Source: a virus. Taken from it: a stretch of DNA of 26,310 nt. The stretch is taken from positions 1-26,310 of the IMG/VR virus record IMGVR_UViG_3300031787_000724, one strand, 5' to 3'. The position numbers and the translations under genes are program-made. Below the pieces are notes generated by a model. The model was given only the letters and a program-made list of their open reading frames with translations, did not search any database and was not told where the DNA came from. Below are positions 14,174-19,581 of the stretch, piece after piece. Each line of letters begins with the position of its first letter. The stretch's first letter is position 1.

Positions 14174-15164
14174 TGGCCGCCTCCCGCGTCGCCGCTGCCT
14201 CTTCCGCGGCCCGCATCGCAGCGCGTTCGCGCCGCGCCAGCTCGATGAGTTCCTGTGCGCGCTCGGGGGTGATGAGGTCCTGCGGCGCGGGCTTCGAGGG
14301 CACTACGCGCAGCGGTGAGGGCTTCGAGGGCAACCGCTGCGAGGTCTCTTCGAGGCAGCGAATCAGCCCGTCCGCCGTGCGCCTGCCGGTCTCGTCAGGG
14401 CGTCCGAGCAGCGCGCCGATCGTGAGCGCGCCCTGCCACCACGACGCCTCCCCGCGGCCCACGAGGGTCGCCCAATGGTCGAGTTCGTCCGCGAGCCGCG
14501 GGCGCTGCGCTGCGATCGTCGCCAGCGTGCGGGACAGTTCGCGCTCGTGGCCATTCAGGGTCAGCGAGAGTTTGCCCTGCGACCGGTCGCGCAGTCGGTT
14601 CACCACCGCCCACGGGTCGAGCCACCACGCCGCGCTCGCCGGCTGCCCCTCGCGCGTACGTGCGCCCTCGTGCGTGGGCGTGGGCGCGCTCTCCTCTTTC
14701 TTATCTCTTCTTTCTGAGAGGGGGTCCGGGGGAGACTGAGTGGTGCTTGAATGGTTACGCGTGGTTGCGTTGGTTTTCGTGTTCGGTTCGTGTTCGGTTC
14801 GCGTAGCGTTCGTGTTCGGTTCGTGCGCAGTTCGTGTTCGGTTCGCGTCCGTCTCGCGCTCGGTTCGCGTCGCCTCGGGGCGCTCGTCGCACGCCACTAG
14901 CAGCCACCGCTCTCCGCGCCGCGCGAGGTACCCCGCACGCTCGAGCGAGCCGAGTTCGTCCGCGAGCCACCGGCGATCCCCTGCGGTCGCCCCGAGGCGA
15001 CGCGCGATCTCGCGCGTCAGCCCGTTGAGGTCGTGCGCGCAGGCGTCCAGCATGCCGTCTCGCTGGCGCTTCCAGAGCAGCTCATGCAGCCCGCGCGCGC
15101 GCAGCGAGAGGGCCGCAAACGGGGCCGCCTCCTCTGCCGGGCTCTTGACCCACGCGCCGCTCAC
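14166..15164 (-). CDS. Replication initiator-like protein (winged helix, linker, C-terminal domain)
   Basis: 332 residues from GTG 15164 (GTGA). N-terminal 90 residues look like a winged helix: LSLRARGLHELLWKRQRDGM, LTREIARRLGATAGDRRWLA, SLERAGYLARRGERWLLVAC. Residues 96-165 are a low-complexity linker rich in N, T, R, E, H and P. The C-terminal part (SAAWWLDPWAVVNRLRDRS onward) is helical and may contact DnaB. The gene directly precedes dnaB. This three-part plan and position match lambda O-type or DnaD-like phage initiators. The linker-coding DNA holds out-of-frame 22-base repeats (14776-14874) and a pyrimidine tract (14690-14717), a candidate origin inside the gene. Confidence 0.75.
   Translation of the reverse strand: MSGAWVKSPAEEAAPFAALSLRARGLHELLWKRQRDGMLDACAHDLNGLTREIARRLGATAGDRRWLADELGSLERAGYLARRGERWLLVACDERPEATRTERETDANRTRTAHEPNTNATRTEHEPNTKTNATTRNHSSTTQSPPDPLSERRDKKEESAPTPTHEGARTREGQPASAAWWLDPWAVVNRLRDRSQGKLSLTLNGHERELSRTLATIAAQRPRLADELDHWATLVGRGEASWWQGALTIGALLGRPDETGRRTADGLIRCLEETSQRLPSKPSPLRVVPSKPAPQDLITPERAQELIELARRERAAMRAAEEAAATREAANG
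14690..14717. other. Pyrimidine-rich, lower-G+C tract beside the iterons
   Basis: On the plus strand almost every base from 14690 to 14715 is C or T, with the T-rich core TTTCTTATCTCTTCTTTCT. It is one of the few low-G+C patches of the replication block and lies about 60 bases from the repeats, within the linker codons of the initiator gene. In lambda the origin pairs iterons with a strand-asymmetric A+T-rich region that melts first; this tract could play that part. That role is inference. Confidence 0.5.
14776..14874. repeat. Candidate replication-origin iterons inside the initiator gene
   Basis: The 15-base core TTCGTGTTCGGTTCG occurs exactly at 14776-14790, 14787-14801, 14809-14823 and 14831-14845, and with three mismatches at 14853-14867. 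Spacings are 11, 22, 22 and 22 bases, i.e. multiples of 11, placing copies on nearly the same face of the helix. Because 22 is not a multiple of three, each copy is read in a different frame (RTEHE, EPNT, NRTR all appear in the protein), so the repetition is a property of the DNA, not of the protein. Phage initiators such as lambda O bind such iterons within their own gene. Confidence 0.7.
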
Positions 15165-15373
15165 TCGTCACCTCTGCGGATCCGCTTGGCCCGAGCGCGG
15201 TGGTTCGTCGCGCGATCATCGGCAGCCATGGCCGCCGCGCTGCCTTGTGCGTCTTCGACACCGCGGAGCGACGCGGCGTAGTGCTCCTCGGCCTGCGCGA
15301 GATCGTCCTGATAGCGAGCGCGCGCGGCGCGAAGCTCGGGTGATTGGATGGCGAGAGTCGGCGTGGAAAGCAC
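15161..15373 (-). CDS. Small helical hypothetical protein, 70 aa
   Basis: GTG start at 15373 with a strong GGAGG about eight bases upstream. The sequence (LAIQSPELRAARARYQDDLA, then QAEEHYAASLRG) is a likely single long helix or coiled coil with a basic end (RARAKRIRRGDE). Its stop overlaps the initiator GTG (GTGA), so it is coupled to the replication genes. Function unknown. A 72-base gap separates it from the next gene upstream. Confidence 0.6.
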   Translation of the reverse strand: MLSTPTLAIQSPELRAARARYQDDLAQAEEHYAASLRGVEDAQGSAAAMAADDRATNHRARAKRIRRGDE

Positions 15374-15445
15374 GGTGATCCTCCGGTGATTCGTTGGCCG
15401 CTGCGCAGGGATCCGAGCCCCGGCGTCGCGCGTTTGCGCAGCGGG

Positions 15446-15703
15446 TCAGGCGGGTTCGTTGTTGGCGTTGGCGGCGTCCGCCTGAGCGATCCCCTCGACA
15501 GCCCGAGCGCTCGCCGCGAGTCGCTCGATCACCCGCAGCGCGGTCGCGTGCTGGTCCTGTTCGAGCTCGATCCCGAGCGCGCGCCCTCGATCCCGCAGGA
15601 CGTCGACGCACGCGAGTGCGAGCGCTTCGAGGTAGGTGGTCGAGAGGATCGCGTGTGACTCGCGCAGGCACTCGCGCAGGGTCTTGGCAGGGCGGACCGT
15701 CAC
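15446..15703 (-). CDS. Small hypothetical protein, 85 aa
   Basis: GTG start at 15703 shares bases with the upstream stop (GTGA). The protein is mostly helical (LRECLRESHAILSTTYLEAL, then ATALRVIERLAASARAVEGI) and ends in an Ala/Asn tail. No known motif. Early leftward genes of this kind in temperate phages often alter host processes; nothing in the sequence shows which. Confidence 0.6.
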   Translation of the reverse strand: MTVRPAKTLRECLRESHAILSTTYLEALALACVDVLRDRGRALGIELEQDQHATALRVIERLAASARAVEGIAQADAANANNEPA

Positions 15704-16026
15704 GACAGCAGCCCCTTCGCGGTGGGAGCCGCGGGCCGCGCGCTCGCGCGATCACCCTGCGACTCGACGTGATCGAGGTCGATCGCGAGCCTCTGCGCGC
15801 GGTCCCACGCGAGCGCTTCGTCGACGAACGACTGGCCGGTGTGGACGACGCGCCCCTCGACGCAATCCCCCAGCCTCGCCGCGGTGCAGTGCCCTCTCAC
15901 GAGCCAGCCCTGCGCGTTGCCGCCGAGGCGGTAGACGCTGACGACGACGAGGCCGTTGTCGCTCTCGACGGACCCGACGAGCTCGAGGATGAGTCTGTGC
16001 CCCTCGGTGAACCGGTGGGTTCTCAC
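15700..16026 (-). CDS. Small hypothetical protein, 108 aa
   Basis: The true start is the GTG at 16026, overlapping the upstream stop; an apparently longer frame to 16173 reads through the 33-base repeats of the upstream gene in the wrong frame and is rejected. The protein (RTHRFTEGHRLILELVGSVE, GLVVVSVYRLGGNAQGWLVR) looks beta-rich and compact with a Pro/Ala-rich tail. No family is recognised. Confidence 0.6.
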   Translation of the reverse strand: MRTHRFTEGHRLILELVGSVESDNGLVVVSVYRLGGNAQGWLVRGHCTAARLGDCVEGRVVHTGQSFVDEALAWDRAQRLAIDLDHVESQGDRASARPAAPTAKGLLS

Positions 16027-16436
16027 GACGCACCTCCAAGCATCGCGACGACGGCAGCGCGTACCCGCGCCTCGGCTGCGTCCAACGCCAAGCGCAGCCG
16101 CTTGCACTCCGCGTCCAACGCCAAGCGCAGCCGCTTGCACTCCGCGTCCAACGCCAAGCGCAGCCGCTTGCACTCCGAGTCTGCGGAGATCGCAGCGCGG
16201 GCCAGCGCATCTACGCTCGTGGCGTTATAGCGCCACATCTGGCTCGACAGCACGGCGTTGACCTTGGAAACGACTGTGCTTCCGGGGCGATACGTCCCGT
16301 CGACCGTGTGGGCGAGCGACGAGTACGAGACCCCCGCCGCCTTGGCCAAGGCTCTCCCTTTACGCTCGGAGAACACCGCACGCAGGCGGGAGGTGAACTC
16401 TGCAACCTCCGCGTCCGACAGGTGCTTCCCGCTCAC
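16023..16436 (-). CDS. HTH protein with a three-copy hendecad coiled coil
   Basis: 137 residues from GTG 16436 (GTGA). Residues 26-65 (KGRALAKAAGVSYSSLAHTV, then YRPGSTVVSKVNAVLSS) resemble a helix-turn-helix DNA-binding domain. Residues 88-120 are three copies of ECKRLRLALDA in tandem, followed by AEARVRAAVVAML. Eleven-residue periodicity with Leu, Leu and Ala on one face suggests a right-handed or straight coiled coil for oligomerisation, and a Cys in each copy. Located two genes from the Cro-like regulator, it is probably an early DNA-binding regulator. The exact family is not recognised. Confidence 0.65.
   Translation of the reverse strand: MSGKHLSDAEVAEFTSRLRAVFSERKGRALAKAAGVSYSSLAHTVDGTYRPGSTVVSKVNAVLSSQMWRYNATSVDALARAAISADSECKRLRLALDAECKRLRLALDAECKRLRLALDAAEARVRAAVVAMLGGAS
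16081..16179. repeat. Three 33-base tandem repeats within a coding region
   Basis: Copies at 16081-16113, 16114-16146 and 16147-16179. The first two are identical and the third differs at one base near its end (GCG to GAG). They encode the 11-residue unit ECKRLRLALDA on the minus strand. Near-perfect identity at silent positions means the copies arose recently, probably by slippage or unequal exchange, so the number of copies may vary between relatives. Spacers are absent, so this is not a CRISPR array. Confidence 0.95.
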
Positions 16437-16705
16437 GACGCACCGCCGATCACGGTCGCGATCCGACCGAGCGCCCACAGGACACCGACGACGACCGCGG
16501 CGAACCCAATCCCGACGAGCCCACCCATCACGTTGTCAGCCCACGTCGCGTCCGACTCGATGTTGCGCAGGCGCAGCTCGTGGCGCAGCCGGTCCGCCTC
16601 CGCGCGCAACGCCTGAGTCTCCTTCACGCGCTCGATGCAGCGCAGGCACACGCGCTGTGCACACGCCGCACAGCGCTGGCCGCTCTGGTCTGCGGGGGCG
16701 CTCAC
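16433..16705 (-). CDS. Small single-span membrane protein with N-terminal CxxC motifs
   Basis: 90 residues from GTG 16705 (GTGA). The N-terminus has CAACAQRVCLRC, i.e. two CxxC pairs five residues apart, possibly a small zinc site. Residues 25-50 are a charged helix (VKETQALRAEADRLRHELR) and residues 58-82 a hydrophobic segment (GGLVGIGFAAVVVGVLWALG) long enough to cross the membrane once. With no signal peptide the N-terminus is probably cytoplasmic. As the second gene of the early leftward operon it could be a superinfection-exclusion or host-interaction protein; that is a guess from context. Confidence 0.65.
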   Translation of the reverse strand: MSAPADQSGQRCAACAQRVCLRCIERVKETQALRAEADRLRHELRLRNIESDATWADNVMGGLVGIGFAAVVVGVLWALGRIATVIGGAS

Positions 16706-16965
16706 GCTGCCACCCGCGATGCCTTCGATCCCCTCGTCGCCCGCGCCCGCTTCCCCTTCGCGGGCCACAGGTCGCCGATCTCGCACCCGAAGATCGCCGC
16801 GATTCTTTGTGCGAGCAGAACGTCCGGCGTCGCCTTGGCGTTCTCGATGGTCGAATACCGGCCTTGGCTGATATCCAGTTTCGCCGCCATATCTTGCTGG
16901 CGCAGACCAGCGGCGAAACGCCTCTTGGCCAATTCACTTGGCCGTCTCCCGTGCGATGCCCTCAT
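16702..16965 (-). CDS. XRE-family regulator, Cro-like, first gene of the leftward operon
   Basis: 87 residues from ATG 16965. An XRE helix-turn-helix spans residues 18-68: RQQDMAAKLDISQGRYSTIE, then DVLLAQRIAAIFGCEIGDLW. The C-terminus is short and basic, with no peptidase or dimerisation domain, like Cro proteins. It is divergent from the repressor at 17048 across an 82-base operator region. The predicted -10 box of its promoter ends about nine bases before the ATG, so its mRNA may start almost at the start codon. It probably opposes the repressor and allows lytic growth, by analogy with lambda. Confidence 0.8.
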   Translation of the reverse strand: MRASHGRRPSELAKRRFAAGLRQQDMAAKLDISQGRYSTIENAKATPDVLLAQRIAAIFGCEIGDLWPAKGKRARATRGSKASRVAA

Positions 16966-16973
16966 GGTGGTCG

Positions 16974-17002
16974 AGAGTAGATAATCTAGATATCTACGTC
17001 AA
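16974..17002 (-). promoter_or_regulatory. Leftward early promoter with operator in the spacer
   Basis: On the minus strand: -35 TTGACG (17002-16997), 17-base spacer (16996-16980), -10 TACTCT (16979-16974). The spacer contains the perfect palindrome TAGATATCTA (16987-16996) and an overlapping near-palindrome TAGATAATCTA (16978-16988). The ten-base string ATCTAGATAT within it (16984-16993) recurs in the spacer of the rightward promoter. A repressor bound here would block RNA polymerase. Confidence 0.7.
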
Positions 17003-17011
17003 GGACCAGCG

Positions 17012-17040
17012 TTGCAATATTCTCAATCGCGATGGACTAT
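17012..17040 (+). promoter_or_regulatory. Probable repressor promoter (leaderless type)
   Basis: TTGCAA at 17012-17017, a 17-base spacer, and GACTAT at 17035-17040, which is a weak -10 box. The expected transcript start, about seven bases later, falls on or next to the ATG at 17048, and no ribosome site precedes that ATG. A weak promoter next to operators and a leaderless repressor mRNA match lambda P_RM and cI. The -10 match is poor, so this is tentative. Confidence 0.5.
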
Positions 17041-17047
17041 CCGCGGC

Positions 17048-17473
17048 ATGAGGTTGCGCGACGCGCGGAAAAAGGCAGGGCTTACGCAGGAAGAGCTGGC
17101 AGAGCGCGCGGGGCTCGCGCAGTCGGTGGTGTCGCGCGCCGAGAAGGGGCTCAGCGTCGCGAGCGACAGCCTCGCGAGACTCGCCGAAGCCGTGGGCCTC
17201 GCGGTTGCTGACCTGGAGTCAGACCCCGAGGCGGTCCCCGCTCGCACCGCGGCTCACGCGCACGAGTCATCCGTTATCCCTGTGTTGCGGAACCGCCCCG
17301 GCGCAGAAGAGGCCCTCGCGCGGGCGAAGGCGGACGACCCGTCTATCGATGACGAAACGTGGGACGTGCTGCTCCGCGCGCCGGGGTTGTTCGCGTTCGA
17401 CGTGCCGTTGACGCCCGCCCTGTTGATCGACCTCGCCAAAGTCGTGCGCCGCCATCGACCGCCGAAAAGGTGA
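17048..17473 (+). CDS. Lysogeny repressor-like XRE protein (CI/ImmR type)
   Basis: 141 residues from ATG 17048; an alternative TTG start at 17012 would add 12 residues but would overlap the predicted promoter. An XRE helix-turn-helix covers residues 4-60: LRDARKKAGLTQEELAERAG, LAQSVVSRAEKGLSVASDSL, LARLAEAVGLAVADLE. The C-terminal 80 residues lack the Ser/Lys peptidase motif of LexA/CI, so self-cleavage is not expected. It is followed 31 bases later by an ImmA-like metalloprotease, the ImmR-ImmA pairing known from ICEBs1 and phi105-type elements, in which the protease cuts the repressor to induce. It likely binds the AGATAT/ATCTA sites on both sides. Confidence 0.8.
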   Translation: MRLRDARKKAGLTQEELAERAGLAQSVVSRAEKGLSVASDSLARLAEAVGLAVADLESDPEAVPARTAAHAHESSVIPVLRNRPGAEEALARAKADDPSIDDETWDVLLRAPGLFAFDVPLTPALLIDLAKVVRRHRPPKR

Positions 17474-17504
17474 CGCGGGTCCGGGGCGGCGGGATCGTGA
17501 GGAG

Positions 17505-17960
17505 GTGGACGGGTTGCTCGCTCTAACAGTGGCGGACGAGGTGAGGGCGGGGCTGGCCCTGCTGTCAGACGAGGAGCTCGAGGCCGAGGCCGCGGGGCTG
17601 TGGAGCCAAGTCTCGGACGTGGGTGACGCGGAGGATCTCGCGCGCGTGGCGGACACCCGCGTGGAGTACGACCGCGGGCTCCCCGCCGGCGTCGACGGGA
17701 TCGCCCTGCCCCACGTCCTCGTCGTGCGTCCGAGCCGCCAGCGGGCCCTCGTGGTCCTGCGGATCCTTCACGAACTCTCGCACTACCTGCTCGGCGTCGA
17801 CAGGATGCATACCCACGCGGACGTCTGGAGGTTGACGCTCGCGCTCGCGTGGCCTGTCCCGCGGATACGCCGGGGCCGTCCACCGCTCGAAGTCCCAGCT
17901 TGGGCGGTGGAGTTGCGCGCGCTTATCGTCGCTGAATCTCGCATGATCTCCGCGGCTTAG
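17505..17960 (+). CDS. ImmA/IrrE-like zinc metallopeptidase
   Basis: 151 residues from GTG 17505; a TTG at 17514 has AGGAGG at ideal distance and may be the real start (three residues shorter). HELSH at residues 89-93 is the HExxH zinc-binding and catalytic motif, preceded by ALVVLRIL in the usual hydrophobic helix. D106 in THADVWRLTLALAWP may be the third ligand, and the -ALAWP ending resembles the A-x-x-L-L-M-P end of this family. In ICEBs1 ImmA cleaves the repressor ImmR; the gene order repressor-protease is the same here. It probably relieves repression on a host signal. Confidence 0.75.
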   Translation: MDGLLALTVADEVRAGLALLSDEELEAEAAGLWSQVSDVGDAEDLARVADTRVEYDRGLPAGVDGIALPHVLVVRPSRQRALVVLRILHELSHYLLGVDRMHTHADVWRLTLALAWPVPRIRRGRPPLEVPAWAVELRALIVAESRMISAA

Positions 17961-17970
17961 AAGAAAAGAA

Positions 17971-18025
17971 AGATATTGCGTCGACAGATATTGCAATCCA
18001 TCTAGATATGCCGTATCTCTTATCT
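17971..18025 (+). promoter_or_regulatory. Rightward promoter and operator array
   Basis: -35 TTGCAA (17991-17996), 17-base spacer, -10 TATCTC (18014-18019). ATCTAGATAT (18000-18009), identical to the element at 16984-16993, lies in the spacer. Half-sites AGATAT occur at 17971, 17986 and 18005, and inverted TATCT at 18014 and 18021; AGATATTGC is repeated directly at 17971-17979 and 17986-17994. The region is strikingly A+T-rich against its surroundings. It precedes the rightward operon, whose first ATG is at 18062. Confidence 0.7.
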
Positions 18026-18061
18026 CGCCCCCAGGGACACGGGGCAGACGGAGAGACGGCG

Positions 18062-18304
18062 ATGAGACAGACGACGCAGGGACAGGGATACCGCGGGCTG
18101 GAGATCGAGGCTGGTCACTCGCTGGTGAGCGTGTGGCGCACCGTGAGCGCGGCAGGGCTCGGTACCCGCTGGATTGCAGACGTGACCGACCTGCGCACGG
18201 GTCACACCGTGGGCGCGTACTCGCACCACGCGACCCGCGAGCGCGCCATCCGCGCGGCCAACCGGATGGCATCGACGGCCCGTCGCGTGGCAGGTGCGCT
18301 GTGA
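18062..18304 (+). CDS. First gene of the rightward operon, hypothetical, 80 aa
   Basis: ATG 18062 with GGAGAG about seven bases upstream; the frame is open to 18008 but that codon lies inside the predicted promoter. The protein (LEIEAGHSLVSVWRTVSAAG, then RWIADVTDLRTGHTVGAYSH) appears as a small beta sheet followed by a helix (RERAIRAANRMASTARR). No family is recognised. Genes at this position in temperate phages are often early regulators or host-takeover factors. Confidence 0.6.
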   Translation: MRQTTQGQGYRGLEIEAGHSLVSVWRTVSAAGLGTRWIADVTDLRTGHTVGAYSHHATRERAIRAANRMASTARRVAGAL

Positions 18305-18585
18305 GCGCGCGGACGTACAGCATCGAGATCAGCGGGATCACCTACTCGGTCGTGGCCGAGGTCGAGAGCGCAGACCGGTCGACGGGGACGCCGGAGCAAG
18401 CCGCAATCTCGTCGGTCAAGTGCCACGGCTACGAGATCGGTAGCGACGAGTTCGAAGCGATCGTCAACTACCTCGAGTCCGACGTGATCGGGCAGTACCG
18501 CGAGCGCCGTGCGGCAGAGCGCGAGGCGGTGCGCGCCGCGGAGTACGCCGACTCCGTTTACCTGCTGGCGTGCGAGGGCTGGTGA
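18301..18585 (+). CDS. Hypothetical protein, 94 aa
   Basis: GTG 18301 overlaps the upstream stop (GTGA). The N-terminal half looks beta-rich (RTYSIEISGITYSVVAEVES), the second half helical and acidic (DEFEAIVNYLESDVIGQYRE). No motif is recognised. A 91-base structured gap follows. Confidence 0.6.
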   Translation: MSARTYSIEISGITYSVVAEVESADRSTGTPEQAAISSVKCHGYEIGSDEFEAIVNYLESDVIGQYRERRAAEREAVRAAEYADSVYLLACEGW

Positions 18586-18607
18586 GGCGCTGCGCCGCGG
18601 GGGCCTG

Positions 18608-18654
18608 AGACGCGCTCACGAGCGTTGTCCGGGCCTCCACGGGGCCGCGCGTCT
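18608..18654. other. Inverted repeat in the 91-base gap of the rightward operon
   Basis: AGACGCGC at 18608-18615 is exactly complementary, inverted, to GCGCGTCT at 18647-18654, enclosing 31 bases that hold a further short GGCC...GGCC pairing. No T-run follows. A strong ribosome site (GGAGGAGAG) comes 12 bases later. The structure could be an RNA processing site, attenuator or protein binding site; a standard terminator is unlikely. Confidence 0.4.
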
Positions 18655-18676
18655 GCGGACCCACGGAGGAGAGACC

Positions 18677-19123
18677 GTGCTGACCACGATGAGACTCGAT
18701 GACAACTACACGCTGGAGATTCGCGCGTACCGCGGCACCCCGCCGCAGGGCGTGACCCCGGTCCGCGAGGGTGTCGACGTGATCGACGCCACGGGCGAGA
18801 GCGTGGACAACGGCGAGCTTTTCGCCCTCGCTCACGACCTGTGCGACTACGATGGCGAGTGCGTCGAGGGCGCTCTGGACGCGCTCCTCGGGTACGCTGA
18901 CGAGCTCGCCGAAGCGGAGCGCCACGTTGCCGCGGCTGACGCCGCGGACGCTGGCGTCGAGTTGTGGGAGACCGCGTTCGCTGCGGATCCCGAGGCTCCC
19001 GACGCGGGACAGTTGAGCGAGTACGACGTCGACGCGTTCGCGCGCAGTGAGGCCGTGCGCCTCTCGACGCTGACGGGCCAACTGCTCGTGACTCTGGACT
19101 TTGCCGCAGGTGGCTCGCGATGA
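18677..19123 (+). CDS. Acidic hypothetical protein, 148 aa
   Basis: GTG 18677 is chosen because GGAGGAGAG lies about eight bases upstream; ATG 18689 is the alternative. The protein starts with a beta-rich part (LDDNYTLEIRAYRGTPPQGV), then is strongly acidic and helical, with LFALAHDLCDYDGECVEGAL and LLGYADELAEAERHVAAADA. The high Asp/Glu content would suit a DNA-mimic or a binding partner of a basic protein, but no family is recognised. Confidence 0.6.
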   Translation: MLTTMRLDDNYTLEIRAYRGTPPQGVTPVREGVDVIDATGESVDNGELFALAHDLCDYDGECVEGALDALLGYADELAEAERHVAAADAADAGVELWETAFAADPEAPDAGQLSEYDVDAFARSEAVRLSTLTGQLLVTLDFAAGGSR

Positions 19124-19395
19124 CCGCCGTGATCGTCGCCTCGCGCGTCCGAGTCTCGGGCTCGGCTCCGATCACTGGCGAGTGGCCCGTCTATCACGCG
19201 CGCCGCGCTGACCCGCTGACGGCGTGGGCGCGCGACGTGTCCCGCCTGACCGAGTGGGACGCCGAGCGCGTCCGACCGAGCGAACACGGCTACGTCTACG
19301 CGCTGCGCTCGCGACGCGGCAAGCGGTCGATTCGGTTTCACGTTGCGGTCGAGACCACGCTGATCGGGATCGTCTCGGCTCGGGTGTCGCTGTGA
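19120..19395 (+). CDS. Hypothetical protein, 91 aa
   Basis: ATG 19120 overlaps the upstream stop (ATGA). Basic, with beta-like stretches (AVIVASRVRVSGSAPITGEW, HGYVYALRSRRGKRSIRFHV) and a C-terminal hydrophobic strand. No motif is recognised. Coupling to the gene upstream secures the frame. Confidence 0.55.
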   Translation: MTAVIVASRVRVSGSAPITGEWPVYHARRADPLTAWARDVSRLTEWDAERVRPSEHGYVYALRSRRGKRSIRFHVAVETTLIGIVSARVSL

Positions 19396-19469
19396 GTGCG
19401 CTCGGTACGGCCAGTGATGACGCGCTGAGAAGACCCGTCCCGCCCGAGAGGGTGACGAGAAGACGGTAG
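19392..19469 (+). CDS. Possible 25-codon leader-type ORF
   Basis: GTG 19392 overlaps the preceding stop (GTGA) and the frame ends with TAG at 19467-19469. It would encode VSALGTASDDALRRPVPPER plus five residues. Its stop coincides with the base of an 11-base-pair hairpin, as in leader peptides that control a following structure. Composition alone gives no proof that it is translated. Confidence 0.3.
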   Translation: MSALGTASDDALRRPVPPERVTRRR

Positions 19470-19538
19470 GCAGCGGGCGATGAAGTGCTCGGCAGGCCCG
19501 CTGCCTCGATTGGGACCACACGCGGGGAGTGGTCGCAA
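19468..19538. other. Two consecutive RNA hairpins in a 186-base operon gap
   Basis: AGGCAGCGGGC (19468-19478) pairs perfectly with GCCCGCTGCCT (19496-19506) around a 17-base loop. Directly after it GACCAC (19514-19519) pairs with GTGGTC (19529-19534), and the flanking TTG/CAA can extend this stem past one mismatch. Neither is followed by a T-run. The next gene starts at 19582 behind a good ribosome site. The pair may attenuate or protect the transcript between the first and second halves of the rightward operon. Confidence 0.5.
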
Positions 19539-19581
19539 CCGACGCAGGGAGTCGAACGGGAACCCAACGGAGGAGTGAACG

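Noticed and set aside
16026-16173. N-terminal extension of the 15700-16026 gene with repeats AAALGVGRGVQ
   Set aside because: It is the out-of-frame reading of the neighbouring gene's 33-base repeats; the GTG at 16026 overlaps the upstream stop as expected.
16081-16179. CRISPR-like array
   Set aside because: The 33-base units are directly adjacent with no spacers and encode a protein repeat.
19535-19575. tRNA T-arm look-alike (GGGAGTCGAAC and a CCA on the minus strand)
   Set aside because: The would-be T-stem arms do not pair and no anticodon or D arm can be found; not a tRNA and not good evidence for an attachment site.
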